Part shown: positions 1 through 8,027 of the stretch, piece after piece
Layout: every line of letters starts with the position of its first letter
How positions within the stretch are numbered: position 1 is the first letter of the stretch
Assembly (NCBI RefSeq): GCF_900168295.1
Contig: NZ_FVZL01000011.1
Location: 1 to 64,000, forward strand
Direction of reading: 5' to 3'
Source of the DNA: Arthrobacter sp. P2b
GTDB lineage: Bacteria > Actinomycetota > Actinomycetes > Actinomycetales > Micrococcaceae
Length of the DNA: 64,000 nt
The notes under the pieces: generated by a model
Told to the model about the DNA's origin: nothing
Database searches by the model: none
What the model saw: the letters and a program-made list of their open reading frames with translations, nothing else
Translations under genes and position numbers: made by a program

Positions 1-368
1 CCGACGCCTTCGAAATCGTCCTCAACGTCGCCTCCGTCGGCATCATCATGACCTGGGCCACCATCGTCCTGTGCCAAATCCAACTCCACCGCTGGTCAAA
101 CAAAGGCTGGCTCAAACGCCCCACATTCCGCATGTTCGGCGCCCCCTACACCGGCTACCTCTCCCTGCTCTTCCTCCTCGGCGTGCTGATCATGGTCTTC
201 ATCGAATCCCCCCTGACCATGCTCGTCACCGCCATCGCCTCCATCCTGATGGTCTTCGGCTGGTACGCCTGCCGCAAACGCATCCGCGACATCGCCGAAA
301 CCCGCGACGGCTTCACCGGCATCTCCCCGGTGGTCGCCAACCCGCCGGCGGAGACGTTCAAGAAGTAG
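1..368 (+). CDS. Amino-acid permease, C-terminal part (L-asparagine/GABA permease type)
   Basis: The reading frame is already open at base 3, so the gene starts before the window. The visible 121 residues hold about three membrane helices (VLNVASVGIIMTWATIVL, then a pair around GYLSLLFLLGVLIMVFIES and LTMLVTAIASILMVFGWYA) and end in a basic cytoplasmic tail. The QIQLHRWSNKG stretch between helices is typical of AnsP/GABA-type permeases of the APC superfamily, which import amino acids by proton symport. The substrate cannot be fixed from this fragment. A strong hairpin follows the stop and separates it from the convergent ggt gene. Confidence 0.8.
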   Translation, partial: DAFEIVLNVASVGIIMTWATIVLCQIQLHRWSNKGWLKRPTFRMFGAPYTGYLSLLFLLGVLIMVFIESPLTMLVTAIASILMVFGWYACRKRIRDIAETRDGFTGISPVVANPPAETFKK

Positions 369-394
369 TGCACGCCGGCTAACACGCCGCAACG

Positions 395-455
395 CCCGAC
401 GGCGGCACCTTTGGTTCTGGAGCTACAGAACCTCAGGTGCCGCCGTCGGGGTTTT
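395..455. terminator. Bidirectional hairpin between convergent genes
   Basis: Perfect 16-bp arms (395-410 and 435-450) with a 24-nt loop, followed on the plus strand by GTTTT. It lies between the stop codons of the permease and ggt, so it can terminate both. Its left edge shares 16 identical bases with the hairpin at 13962-14000. Confidence 0.8.
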
Positions 456-475
456 AACGGGAATCGCTGTTATCG

Positions 476-2341
476 CTACTTATGCCATGAGGGCTCCACC
501 ACCATCGCCGAACCGCCGCCGCGCCTTGTTGGTTCGGCTGCAGCGACAGTACGCCCGTCCGGCAGGAACTCGATGGCCGTGGCGGCGCCGATTTCCGCCG
601 CAGAGGTGCCTGGCGCACCCGCAGCAGTAAACGTGTGGCCGTACCGTGTGGCAAGGTCCTTGCCGTACGGCGCGTCGATGAAGGCCTGTTCAGCGCTTAC
701 ATTGGCCGTATTGCGCTGCGAGGCGCGCGGGGCGGCAAGGGCGTCCTGGATGTTCATACCCAGGTCGATGCGGTTAATGAGCGTCTGCAGGACCGTGGTG
801 ATGATGGTGGAACCGCCCGGGGAACCAAGCGCTACGAAGGGTTCGCCGTCCTTGAGCACGATGGTGGGCGACATGGACGAGCGCGGCCGCTTGCCCGGCT
901 GGATGCGGTTGGGGTCGGTTTCGCTGTACACCGGTGAGAAGTCCGTGAGCTCGTTGTTCAGGATGAAGCCGCGGCCGGGAACCACGATGCCGGACCCGCC
1001 GGTCTGCTCGATGGTGAGGGTGTACTCCACCACGTTGCCCCACTTGTCGGAAACGGTGAGGTTGGTGGTATTGATGTTCTCCGTATCCGAGGCGTCACTA
1101 AGCGCCGCCGGTTTTGCCGGGCACACGCCGTCGTACGCCACGTCGCCCGCGGCCACAGGCTTGGTTGCCGCGCGGTTGGGATTGATCTCGCAGGCCCGTT
1201 CCTTGCCGAAGACCGGGTCGAGGAGTTCTTCCGTAGGAACGTCCACGAAGGCAGGATCGCCAACATACTTGCCGCGGTCGGCGAAGGCGAGGGCGCTGGC
1301 TTCAAGGTAGTGGTGCAGGACCTTTGGCTTGTCGTTGGCAAGAGCGGGAAGGTCGAACACCTCCAGGATGTTCAAGGCCTCCCCGACGGTCGTGCCGCCA
1401 CTGCTGGAAGGTGCCATGCCGTAAACGTCATAGCCGCGGTAGTTCACGTGGGTGGGGTCCTGGTCGAGGGCCTCGTAGTCATCCAGGTCTTCAGTGGTCA
1501 TGACGCCTGCGGGGCCGGGAACCGGGACTTTGGCGTCCACGGATGAGGGTGCATTCCGGACAGTGGAGACGATTTCCTCGGCGATCGGGCCTTCATAGAA
1601 CTCGTCCACGCCCTTGTGTCCCAGAATCCGGTACGTCTCGGCAAGATCCGCATTTGTAAAGACAGTTCCAACAGCGGGAGGAGCACCTCCGGGCAGGAAC
1701 AGCTCCCTCGTAGCGGCAAACGGAGCAAAACGGTCCTGGTTTTCGGCGGTCTGCAGGCGGAAGGTCTCGTCCACCACAAAACCGTCTTGGGCAACGTCAA
1801 TGGCAGGTTCCAGTGCATCTGCCAGGTCCATGCTGCCCCAGCGGTCCAGCGCGCGTTCCCAGGTTGCTGGAGTCCCCGGCACACCAACAGACATGCCACT
1901 TGTAGCCTGCTTGCGGAACGGGTAGGCAACGGGTTTATCCGCGGGACTGGCCGGATCGATGAACGCATTTCTGGGCATCGCGGCCGGTGCGGTCTCGCGG
2001 CCGTCGATGGTGCTGACCTTGCCCCTCTTCGCGTCGTAGAACACAAAGTAGCCGCCACCGCCGATGCCGGCGCTGTAGGGTTCGGTGACGCCCAGGGTGG
2101 CGGCTGCGGCGACAGCGGCGTCGACGGCGTTGCCACCCTTGCGGAGGATTTCGATGGCCGCGGCGGAGGCGTCCGCGTCAACGGTGCTGACGGCGCCTCC
2201 GTAGCCGGTTGCTGTAGGCCTTTTTTCGACGTTGTCGGCCTGCCGCGGATGGGCAGAGGCCGGGCTCGCCAGTGCTCCAGTGGTCACGCTCATCGCCAGC
2301 GCCGCCGTGACGGCACCGAGCCGGCGTCCCAGATGTGGCAT
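476..2341 (-). CDS. ggt: Secreted gamma-glutamyltransferase
   Basis: Gamma-glutamyltranspeptidase cleaves gamma-glutamyl bonds (glutathione and related peptides) and transfers the glutamyl group; it acts outside the membrane. The 621-residue form starts at MPHLGRRLG, preceded by AGGAG five bases upstream; a start 12 codons earlier lacks such a site. Arg-rich N terminus, hydrophobic core and an A-S-A cleavage site form a signal peptide. Family landmarks include the GGNAVDAAVA segment and GIGGGGYFV. The NTTNLTVSD block marks the autoprocessing site that creates the small-subunit nucleophile Thr. The PGGSTIITTV segment follows near the C terminus. The usual T-T-H at the nucleophile reads T-T-N here. 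Monocistronic, convergent with the permease. Confidence 0.93.
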   Translation of the reverse strand: MPHLGRRLGAVTAALAMSVTTGALASPASAHPRQADNVEKRPTATGYGGAVSTVDADASAAAIEILRKGGNAVDAAVAAAATLGVTEPYSAGIGGGGYFVFYDAKRGKVSTIDGRETAPAAMPRNAFIDPASPADKPVAYPFRKQATSGMSVGVPGTPATWERALDRWGSMDLADALEPAIDVAQDGFVVDETFRLQTAENQDRFAPFAATRELFLPGGAPPAVGTVFTNADLAETYRILGHKGVDEFYEGPIAEEIVSTVRNAPSSVDAKVPVPGPAGVMTTEDLDDYEALDQDPTHVNYRGYDVYGMAPSSSGGTTVGEALNILEVFDLPALANDKPKVLHHYLEASALAFADRGKYVGDPAFVDVPTEELLDPVFGKERACEINPNRAATKPVAAGDVAYDGVCPAKPAALSDASDTENINTTNLTVSDKWGNVVEYTLTIEQTGGSGIVVPGRGFILNNELTDFSPVYSETDPNRIQPGKRPRSSMSPTIVLKDGEPFVALGSPGGSTIITTVLQTLINRIDLGMNIQDALAAPRASQRNTANVSAEQAFIDAPYGKDLATRYGHTFTAAGAPGTSAAEIGAATAIEFLPDGRTVAAAEPTRRGGGSAMVVEPSWHK

Positions 2342-2618
2342 GGTTGCTCCTGATTGGGTTCGGGTGAGGTGCGTCACACGCTACTCCTCGCCCCCTGTAC
2401 TCTCAACGGCTGCGCCTACCCCTGCTGCATGCCTTCCTGACGCTCCGCTGTCGCACAGGTCTGTCCTCTTGACGTGCGTGGGGTGCGGGTCTATTCTCGG
2501 CCCCATCCTGCCGTTCAACGTTCACGGGGGAGCACCAGCAGGGCACGTTTACTGTTCGTCCTGGGCTCCGTCAGTTGCCACAGGACGTGTCCAGGGGCAC
2601 CGGTCAAGGAGGACCGCG

Positions 2619-3107
2619 ATGAGCAATCCGGAAGCAAAAATTGTCGTAGGTGTGGACGGCTCCGATTCCTCGGTCCAGGCCCTGCGATTGGCAGCCCGGC
2701 TGGCGCCCGCCCTCAACGCGCAAGTCCATGCTGTGGCTTGCTGGGATTTCCCGCAAATCTACGCTGGCTACGTTCCGCCCGACTTCGACGCATTTGAAGC
2801 AGCCGCGCGACAGACCTTGGCCGAGGCTCTCGGCAAGGCGTTCGGGCCGGATGCCTCCGTAGAGATTACCCAGGCTATAGTCCGCGGCCCGGCGCCGGCC
2901 AAACTGGTCGAAGCCGGCGCGGACGCCGCACTCCTGGTGGTGGGGCGCCGCGGGCACGGCGGCTTCATCGGCATGCACCTGGGGTCGGTGAGTTCAGCAT
3001 GCGTTTCGCACGCCGCCTGCCCTGTCCTGGTGGTGCATGCCGACAGCAATCACCGGCCCCACCATCTCTGGAGAGGCTCCAAGGGCAAGGGCGCCGCGAA
3101 GCTCTAG
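2619..3107 (+). CDS. Universal stress protein (UspA family)
   Basis: Small cytoplasmic nucleotide-binding protein of 162 residues with a single Usp domain. The N-terminal strand IVVGVDGSDSS and the C-terminal VVGRRGHGGFIGMHLGSVSSACVSHAACPVLVV match the ATP-binding G-2X-G-9X-G(S/T) pattern. Start chosen at the ATG that follows AAGGAGG by six bases; the open frame runs further upstream without a site. Family members are linked to starvation, redox and dormancy stress; no specific partner is evident. Basic, Gly/Lys-rich tail after the domain. Confidence 0.9.
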   Translation: MSNPEAKIVVGVDGSDSSVQALRLAARLAPALNAQVHAVACWDFPQIYAGYVPPDFDAFEAAARQTLAEALGKAFGPDASVEITQAIVRGPAPAKLVEAGADAALLVVGRRGHGGFIGMHLGSVSSACVSHAACPVLVVHADSNHRPHHLWRGSKGKGAAKL

Positions 3108-3256
3108 CCCCCGAACCTTCCTGGCGTAATGCAACGCCCCTGCAACTCCCGGCTGGAGCCGATCCCCTATGCTCAGCAGAGTGCCCCTCTGCGCAGGCGC
3201 CCGCAGGAGTGGCACTAACTGGGCAGTTCAACGTCGAACCATTCGGGAGAAACAGC

Positions 3257-4573
3257 ATGACCAACTGGCGGATCAGGGATTTCCACTCCTCGGACCTGGA
3301 CGGGATCCTGCACCTCTGGGAGACCTTGAAGGCGAGCAACGTGGAACCCGTCTACGCCCTTTCCGAGGTCCTGGCATCCTGCGAGAAGGACCACGCCGTG
3401 GTGGCGGTGCAGGGCGACCAGGTGGTGGGGGCCGCCGTCGGACGCGCCGCGCACGACCAGGGCTGGATCGTTTTCCTCGCCACCCTGCCCGAATACCGCG
3501 GACGTGGGATCGGCACCTCGCTGCTGGCCGCCGTCGAAAACCGCATGGCACCGCACGGGCTCAACAAGCTCTCTGCACTCATGCCGGAATCGGAAACCCG
3601 GGTGGAGGCATTCCTGGGCCGCGGCTTCGCCCTGAAGAAGAACCTGCGCTACTTCGAACGGACCATTCCTGTCCAGCGCCAGGAACTCGGCGCCCTGGGC
3701 CAGCTGGGCGGTCGCGTCCTGGCCCGCGACCTCTGGGAAAACGTGGCCGGCATGCGCAAGGAGAAGGAACTGCTCGAACGCCGCCTGGTGCTCCCCCTGG
3801 CCGAGGCCGACCTCGCCGACGAATTCGGTGTGGTTCCGCCCCGCGCCGTCGTACTTTTCGGCCCGCCCGGCACCGGCAAGACCACCTTCGCCAAGGCCAT
3901 CGCCTCCCGCCTAGAGTGGCCCTTCGTGGAAGTCTTCCCCTCCCGGCTCGCCGCCGATCCGCAAGGCTTGGCCGGCGCCCTCCGCGAGACCTTCCTGGAG
4001 ATCGCGGAGCTGGAACATGCCGTGGTGTTCATCGACGAGGTGGAGGAAATTGCGTCACAGCGCTCGGGTGAGCCGCCGTCCCCGCTGCAGGGCGTCACCA
4101 ACGAACTGCTCAAGATCATCCCGGCCTTCCGCGAACAGCCCGGCCGCCTGCTGGTCTGCGCCACCAACTTCATCCGCGCCCTGGACACCGCCTTCCTGCG
4201 CCACGGCCGGTTCGACTACGTCATCCCCATCGGCCTGCCGGACCGGCAGGCCCGCGAAGCGATGTGGCAGCGGTTCATCCCCGCCCCCGTGGTGGACGCC
4301 GTTGATGTTGACCTGCTGGTGGAGCGCACCCAGGGCTTCTCCCCCGCCGACATCGAGTACGCCGCCCGCAGCGCTTCCCAGCGCGCCCTGGAGAAAGCAG
4401 TGTACGACGACGGCGGGCTGGCCTCCGGAGGGCAGCTTTCCGTCCGGGAGGCGGTCCGGAAGGGCCCCGCCACCCAGGATTACCTCGACGCCATCGCCGA
4501 AACCCGCACCACCGTCAGCGAGGAAGTCCACCAGGACTTCCTCGAAGACATCGACGCCCTGGGCCGCGTGTAA
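3257..4573 (+). CDS. GNAT acetyltransferase fused to AAA+ ATPase
   Basis: 438 residues with two recognisable domains. Residues 4-135 are a GNAT fold with the acetyl-CoA loop LPEYRGRGIGTSLL at 77-90. Residues about 165-435 are an AAA ATPase: Walker A GPPGTGKT at 202-209, Walker B AVVFIDE at 255-261, sensor-1 Asn in CATNF (304), and a second-region-of-homology motif FLRHGRFD with candidate arginine fingers at 315 and 318. The AAA part resembles FtsH/CDC48-class modules and lacks a protease domain. Start set at ATG behind GGGAGA. It could be a remodelling ATPase that carries or is regulated by acetylation. Substrate unknown. Stand-alone gene between a stress protein and LtrA. Confidence 0.85.
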   Translation: MTNWRIRDFHSSDLDGILHLWETLKASNVEPVYALSEVLASCEKDHAVVAVQGDQVVGAAVGRAAHDQGWIVFLATLPEYRGRGIGTSLLAAVENRMAPHGLNKLSALMPESETRVEAFLGRGFALKKNLRYFERTIPVQRQELGALGQLGGRVLARDLWENVAGMRKEKELLERRLVLPLAEADLADEFGVVPPRAVVLFGPPGTGKTTFAKAIASRLEWPFVEVFPSRLAADPQGLAGALRETFLEIAELEHAVVFIDEVEEIASQRSGEPPSPLQGVTNELLKIIPAFREQPGRLLVCATNFIRALDTAFLRHGRFDYVIPIGLPDRQAREAMWQRFIPAPVVDAVDVDLLVERTQGFSPADIEYAARSASQRALEKAVYDDGGLASGGQLSVREAVRKGPATQDYLDAIAETRTTVSEEVHQDFLEDIDALGRV

Positions 4574-4591
4574 GGCAGTAACGTGTGAAGC

Positions 4592-5845
4592 ATGTCCTCC
4601 AACCCCCTCCGGCATGCCATGGCGCGCATGGGCGGCCGCGATCCGCATGAAAAGCACCGCGCGGCCACACCGCTTGAACTCTTTTTCGACCTGACCTTCG
4701 TGATCGCCTTCGGCGTTGCCGGCAGCCAGTTCGCCCACGAAATCGCCGAAGCGCATTTCGTTGCCGGCCTGATGGGGTTCTCCTTCGCCATGTTCGCCGT
4801 CATCTGGGCGTGGATTAACTTCACGTGGTTCGCCAGCGCCTATGACACGGACGACTGGATCTTCCGCGTGGTCACGATGGTCCAGATCGTTGGCGTCCTG
4901 ATCCTTGCCATGGGGATCGAGCCCATGTTCCATTCCTTGGTGGAGGGCAAGCATGTAGACAACGCGGTGATCGTGGGCGGCTACGTGATCATGCGGCTGG
5001 CACTGGTTGCCCAATGGCTGCGCGCAGCCAGGCAGGATCCGGCCCGCCGCGAAACATGCCTGCGCTACGCGAAATACCTTGCGCTGGTGCAGCTCGGCTG
5101 GATCGCGGTGCTGATCATCGAGGCGGACGTTCCCACCACGTTCTTCATGATTGTGCCCCTGATCGTCCTGGAGATGTCCACCCCGTACGCCGCCGAACGC
5201 AAAGCGCGGACGCCGTGGCACGCCCACCATATTGCCGAGCGGTACGGGCTGCTGGCCATCATCGCTTTGGGTGAATGCCTCATCGGTGCGATCGAGACGC
5301 TCCGCGCCATTGTGGCCAACCACGGCTGGAGCGTGGACGCCGCGCTGGTTGGCTTTGGCGGCACAGCCCTGGCTTTCGGCATGTGGTGGATCTACTTCAT
5401 GCTTCCCGCCGGACGTGCGCTGCACCTGCGGCGCCACCGGTCATTCCTGTTCGGTTACGGCCACATCCCAATCTTCGCCGCGATTGCCGCCACCGGCGCC
5501 GGGCTGCACGTGGCAGCGTACTTCATCGACCACGAGGCACACATCAGCGGCGCCGTGGCGGTGGCCAGCATCGCAGTTCCCGTGGCACTGTTCAAAGGTT
5601 CACTGACCTGGCTGTACAGCGTGATGGTGGGCCCGGACCGGACGGTCATCACCGTGGCAGCAGGTGTGCTGGCGGCGCTGGCCGCTTCAGTTGGCATGGC
5701 GGCGGCAGGAGTTTCCGTCCCGGTCTGCCTGCTGGTGATTGTGCTGGCGCTCGGCATGTCGGTCGTCATCGATGAGCGCCGCGGTTCCGACCGGCTGCAT
5801 CACGCGCTGGAGAAGCTGGAGACTACTGCTCCCCGCCCGTCCTAG
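4592..5845 (+). CDS. Low temperature requirement protein A (LtrA family)
   Basis: 417-residue polytopic membrane protein. The N-terminal signature TPLELFFDLTFVIAFG and the SAYDTDDWIFRV block are typical of LtrA (COG4292). I count about 10-12 hydrophobic helices. The family was named from a Listeria cold-growth mutant, but its biochemical role is still unclear. Only 18 bases follow the GNAT-AAA gene, so co-transcription is likely. Its last 23 bases overlap the end of the convergent HD-hydrolase gene. Confidence 0.88.
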   Translation: MSSNPLRHAMARMGGRDPHEKHRAATPLELFFDLTFVIAFGVAGSQFAHEIAEAHFVAGLMGFSFAMFAVIWAWINFTWFASAYDTDDWIFRVVTMVQIVGVLILAMGIEPMFHSLVEGKHVDNAVIVGGYVIMRLALVAQWLRAARQDPARRETCLRYAKYLALVQLGWIAVLIIEADVPTTFFMIVPLIVLEMSTPYAAERKARTPWHAHHIAERYGLLAIIALGECLIGAIETLRAIVANHGWSVDAALVGFGGTALAFGMWWIYFMLPAGRALHLRRHRSFLFGYGHIPIFAAIAATGAGLHVAAYFIDHEAHISGAVAVASIAVPVALFKGSLTWLYSVMVGPDRTVITVAAGVLAALAASVGMAAAGVSVPVCLLVIVLALGMSVVIDERRGSDRLHHALEKLETTAPRPS

Positions 5846-6476
5846 CGTCCAGCGCCGCCCCGCCGGTGGCATCCTGCTCCCCGTAGGACAGGTTCTCGTA
5901 GTCCGTGGTGTCTTCCTCATCCAACTGGTCGTCCAGCTCCTCGAGCAGCCACGGGTTCACGCGCGCCAGGATCTTCCGGACCTCCTCCACCTCCACGGCC
6001 GCGTACAGCACGGGACGGGCATCCCGGTACTTCGTGACCGGTGGCTTGTCCGGCCATTTTTCGGCCAGTGCCTGAACCCGTTCGGGCAGTGAGTTGTGGG
6101 CGTTGTCCGCGATCTTGACCAGGGCGGCGTCGTGGTGCTCTGCGATCTCGCGGATTCCGGCCTGGTAGTCGTCCGGGTTTTCGTGCAGCCGGTTGGTGAC
6201 GCGTTCGATAATCTCCACGGCCCGCTCGGACACGCCCATGTCCAACAGGGCCTGCCGTGTTATCGGGGTGTCCTCGGCAATGTCGTGCAGATATCCGGCA
6301 ATCCGGATGTCGTCGTCGAAATCGGCAAGCGCGTCACCGACGGCGAGGACGTGGTCCTTGTACGGGCGCTTGAGCTTGTCCTTTTGCCGGTTGTGGGCCA
6401 CCTCGGCGAGGACCTTCGCGGTCTCAACCGTGAATCTGGGCGCCGGGCTCTGCTCCGCGGCATGCTGGTCTGACAT
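5823..6476 (-). CDS. Stand-alone HD hydrolase, RelA/SpoT-hydrolase-like
   Basis: 217 residues. Visible HD-domain ligands are RPYKDHV (first His), GYLHDIAEDTPIT (HD pair followed by the E-D-T of the RelA/SpoT hydrolase subclass) and VKIADNAHN (distal Asp). There is no synthetase, TGS or ACT domain. By family this could be a small alarmone hydrolase removing the 3-prime pyrophosphate of (p)ppGpp, or another nucleotide phosphohydrolase. The C-terminal 55 residues are acidic and low-complexity. Convergent, overlapping the end of ltrA. Confidence 0.72.
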   Translation of the reverse strand: MSDQHAAEQSPAPRFTVETAKVLAEVAHNRQKDKLKRPYKDHVLAVGDALADFDDDIRIAGYLHDIAEDTPITRQALLDMGVSERAVEIIERVTNRLHENPDDYQAGIREIAEHHDAALVKIADNAHNSLPERVQALAEKWPDKPPVTKYRDARPVLYAAVEVEEVRKILARVNPWLLEELDDQLDEEDTTDYENLSYGEQDATGGAALDARTGGEQ

Positions 6477-6538
6477 GTCCTAAGCCTAGGCTGAACCGGC
6501 CGCCGAGGCTCACACAGCACCAACGGTTCCGCGCGATG

Positions 6539-6739
6539 CTACTTCTTGCCGTACTTGCGATGGACGGCCTGCTTGCTGACTCCCAGGCAGAGTGCGATGG
6601 CCTCCCACGAGAGGCCGGCCTGCCGGGCGCTCCGTACCAGCGAGGATTCCGTCCGGTGGACTTCCTTCTGCAGCTCGGCGATTGCCTGCAGCGCTTCCGC
6701 GGGCCCCATTCCATCCATCGATCCGACCAGTGTCTTCAT
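6539..6739 (-). CDS. Small helix-turn-helix DNA-binding protein
   Basis: 66 residues (MKTLVGSMDG start). An alternative ATG five codons upstream would give 71. The internal ATG is preferred because GGAGGTGG sits six bases before it. An amphipathic helix (ALQAIAELQKEVHRTESSLV) is followed by a helix-turn-helix ending SWEAIALCLGVSKQAVHRKYG. It has no other domain, so it probably dimerises through the first helix. Two identical-armed dyads lie directly upstream over the likely promoter, which suggests autoregulation (inference). It lies downstream of gluQ on the same strand. Confidence 0.75.
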   Translation of the reverse strand: MKTLVGSMDGMGPAEALQAIAELQKEVHRTESSLVRSARQAGLSWEAIALCLGVSKQAVHRKYGKK

Positions 6740-6756
6740 CCGGTCCACCTCCATGC

Positions 6757-6805
6757 CGTCAACATTAGTTGACGAACGGTCTTGGCGTCAACAAAGGTTG
6801 ACGCC
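6757..6805 (-). promoter_or_regulatory. Two operator copies overlapping the promoter of the small HTH gene
   Basis: Two copies of CGTCAAC-N4-GTTGACG, at 6757-6774 (spacer ATTA) and 6784-6805 (spacer AAAG, arms extended to 9 bp). Dyad centres are 29 bp apart. On the minus strand TTGACG (6791-6786) and TAATGT (6767-6762) stand 18 bp apart as -35 and -10, each inside one operator copy. A protein bound to either copy would block the promoter. Confidence 0.75.
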
Positions 6806-6823
6806 GGATCCTGGTTTATGTGC

Positions 6824-6842
6824 GGTCCGCTTTAGGCGGACC
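6824..6842 (-). terminator. Short hairpin over the gluQ stop codon
   Basis: Seven-bp arms GGTCCGC/GCGGACC around a 5-nt loop that includes the stop codon of gluQ. No U-run follows, so it is at best a weak terminator or RNA end-protecting structure. Confidence 0.35.
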
Positions 6843-7710
6843 AGATCCACGGGTTCCGGGGGAGCACGTCGGGATCGAACGAATTTAAGGCATGCTCCAG
6901 CGTTCCGGGCGGCAGTCCGAGCGATTCCAGCAGCCGGTCCCGGACGGCGGCAACAGGGGTGCCGGCGCGGGAAAGGTCGCCCAGCGTCACCGCGCCATCG
7001 CGCTTCGCCAGGCGCACGCCGTCGGCATTCACCACCAGGGGGACATGCGCGTATTCCGGGACGGGAATATTCAGGAGCGATGCGAGATATGCCTGCCGCG
7101 GCGTGGATGGGAGGAGGTCGTCGCCGCGGACCACCTGGTCGATGCCCTGCTCGGCATCGTCCACCACCACCGCCAGGTTATAGGCGGTGACACCGTCGTT
7201 GCGCCGCAGCACGAAGTCATCCACAACCCCGGTGAATGTGCCATGAAGGCGGTCCTGCACGGAGTACTCCTGCACGGCAGACCGCAGCCGGACGGCGGCC
7301 GGCCGGGTGGCACGCTTGAACTCCAGCTCCGCAGCATCAAGGTTCCGGCAGGTCCCCGGATACGCCCCCTGGGGTGCGTGCGGAGCGGACGGCGCCTCCT
7401 GGATCTCCCGGCGCGTGCAAAAACACTCGTATGTGAGACCGGCGTTGTGCAGGCGTGTGATGGCGTCAACGTAGAGCCGGCCGCGGCCGGTTTGCCGGAC
7501 CACCTCACCGTCCCAGGCCACGCCGATGGCTTCCAGGTCCCGCAACTGTTCCGCTTCCGCCCCCGCCCGTGCCCGGTCCAGGTCCTCAACCCGCAGCAGG
7601 AAGGTGCGGCCTGTGGAACGGGCGAAGAGCCATGCCAGGATGGCCGTCCGCAGGTTGCCCACATGCAGCTCGCCGGACGGACTGGGGGCGAATCGGCCGG
7701 CGGAGGTCAT
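6832..7710 (-). CDS. gluQ: Glutamyl-Q tRNA(Asp) synthetase
   Basis: 292 residues, about the usual length for this truncated class I GluRS paralog. It attaches glutamate to the queuosine base at position 34 of tRNA(Asp). The N terminus RFAPSPSGELHVGNLRTA holds the HIGH-type motif (HVGN, 16-19), and VRLAKRDGAVTL is the degenerate KMSKS loop. A zinc-site pattern is visible (YECFCTRRE then YPGTC), and the anticodon-binding domain of a full GluRS is absent. A long hairpin lies 25 bases upstream of the ATG. Confidence 0.9.
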   Translation of the reverse strand: MTSAGRFAPSPSGELHVGNLRTAILAWLFARSTGRTFLLRVEDLDRARAGAEAEQLRDLEAIGVAWDGEVVRQTGRGRLYVDAITRLHNAGLTYECFCTRREIQEAPSAPHAPQGAYPGTCRNLDAAELEFKRATRPAAVRLRSAVQEYSVQDRLHGTFTGVVDDFVLRRNDGVTAYNLAVVVDDAEQGIDQVVRGDDLLPSTPRQAYLASLLNIPVPEYAHVPLVVNADGVRLAKRDGAVTLGDLSRAGTPVAAVRDRLLESLGLPPGTLEHALNSFDPDVLPRNPWIWSA

Positions 7711-7734
7711 GGATCCAGCCTAAGGGGAACAGCA

Positions 7735-7797
7735 CAAGAGCCCCTCAGCTACCGATGCCTTCGGAAAATCCGACGATCGGTGGCTCAGGGGCTCTTG
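7735..7797. other. 63-nt orphan hairpin in the gluQ/lrp divergent region
   Basis: Arms 7735-7756 and 7776-7797 pair over 22 positions with one C-C mismatch and one G-U pair. The loop contains a second 5-bp stem (TCGGA-AAA-TCCGA, 7761-7773). Neither side has a T-run, and neither flanking gene reads into it, so an ordinary terminator role is unlikely. Read on the minus strand it would sit in the gluQ leader. The rest of the 317-base gap (7711-8027) holds a palindrome at 7959-7973 and smaller stems near 7847-7916, but no convincing gene. Confidence 0.6.
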
Positions 7798-7958
7798 CCG
7801 TGGGGTGCGGAATGACGATGCGTGAACAAGAGTCAATCAGCGGCGGCTTCCTTGCGGGAAGCGGGGTGCAGCGCCCGGGTGGTGTGCCGGAAAGCCTGTA
7901 GCCTGCGGGATCCGGCGGTAGCCTTTGCCCTGTTGCCATCATTTGAGCAGCAGACCTA

Positions 7959-7973
7959 CAGTTGGTGCAACTG
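7959..7973. promoter_or_regulatory. Perfect palindrome upstream of lrp-like gene
   Basis: CAGTTG-GTG-CAACTG, 55 bases before the ATG of the Lrp/AsnC gene. Position and symmetry fit an autoregulatory operator; binding is inferred. Confidence 0.45.
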
Positions 7974-8027
7974 CCCGGGATTTTGTTGATCACTCTGACT
8001 AACCCCTGGGCGCTAACCAGACGGGAA

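Noticed and set aside
7735..7797. tRNA or other known RNA at the long hairpin
   Set aside because: No cloverleaf, no T-loop and no match to SRP, RNase P or tmRNA cores that I can recognise.
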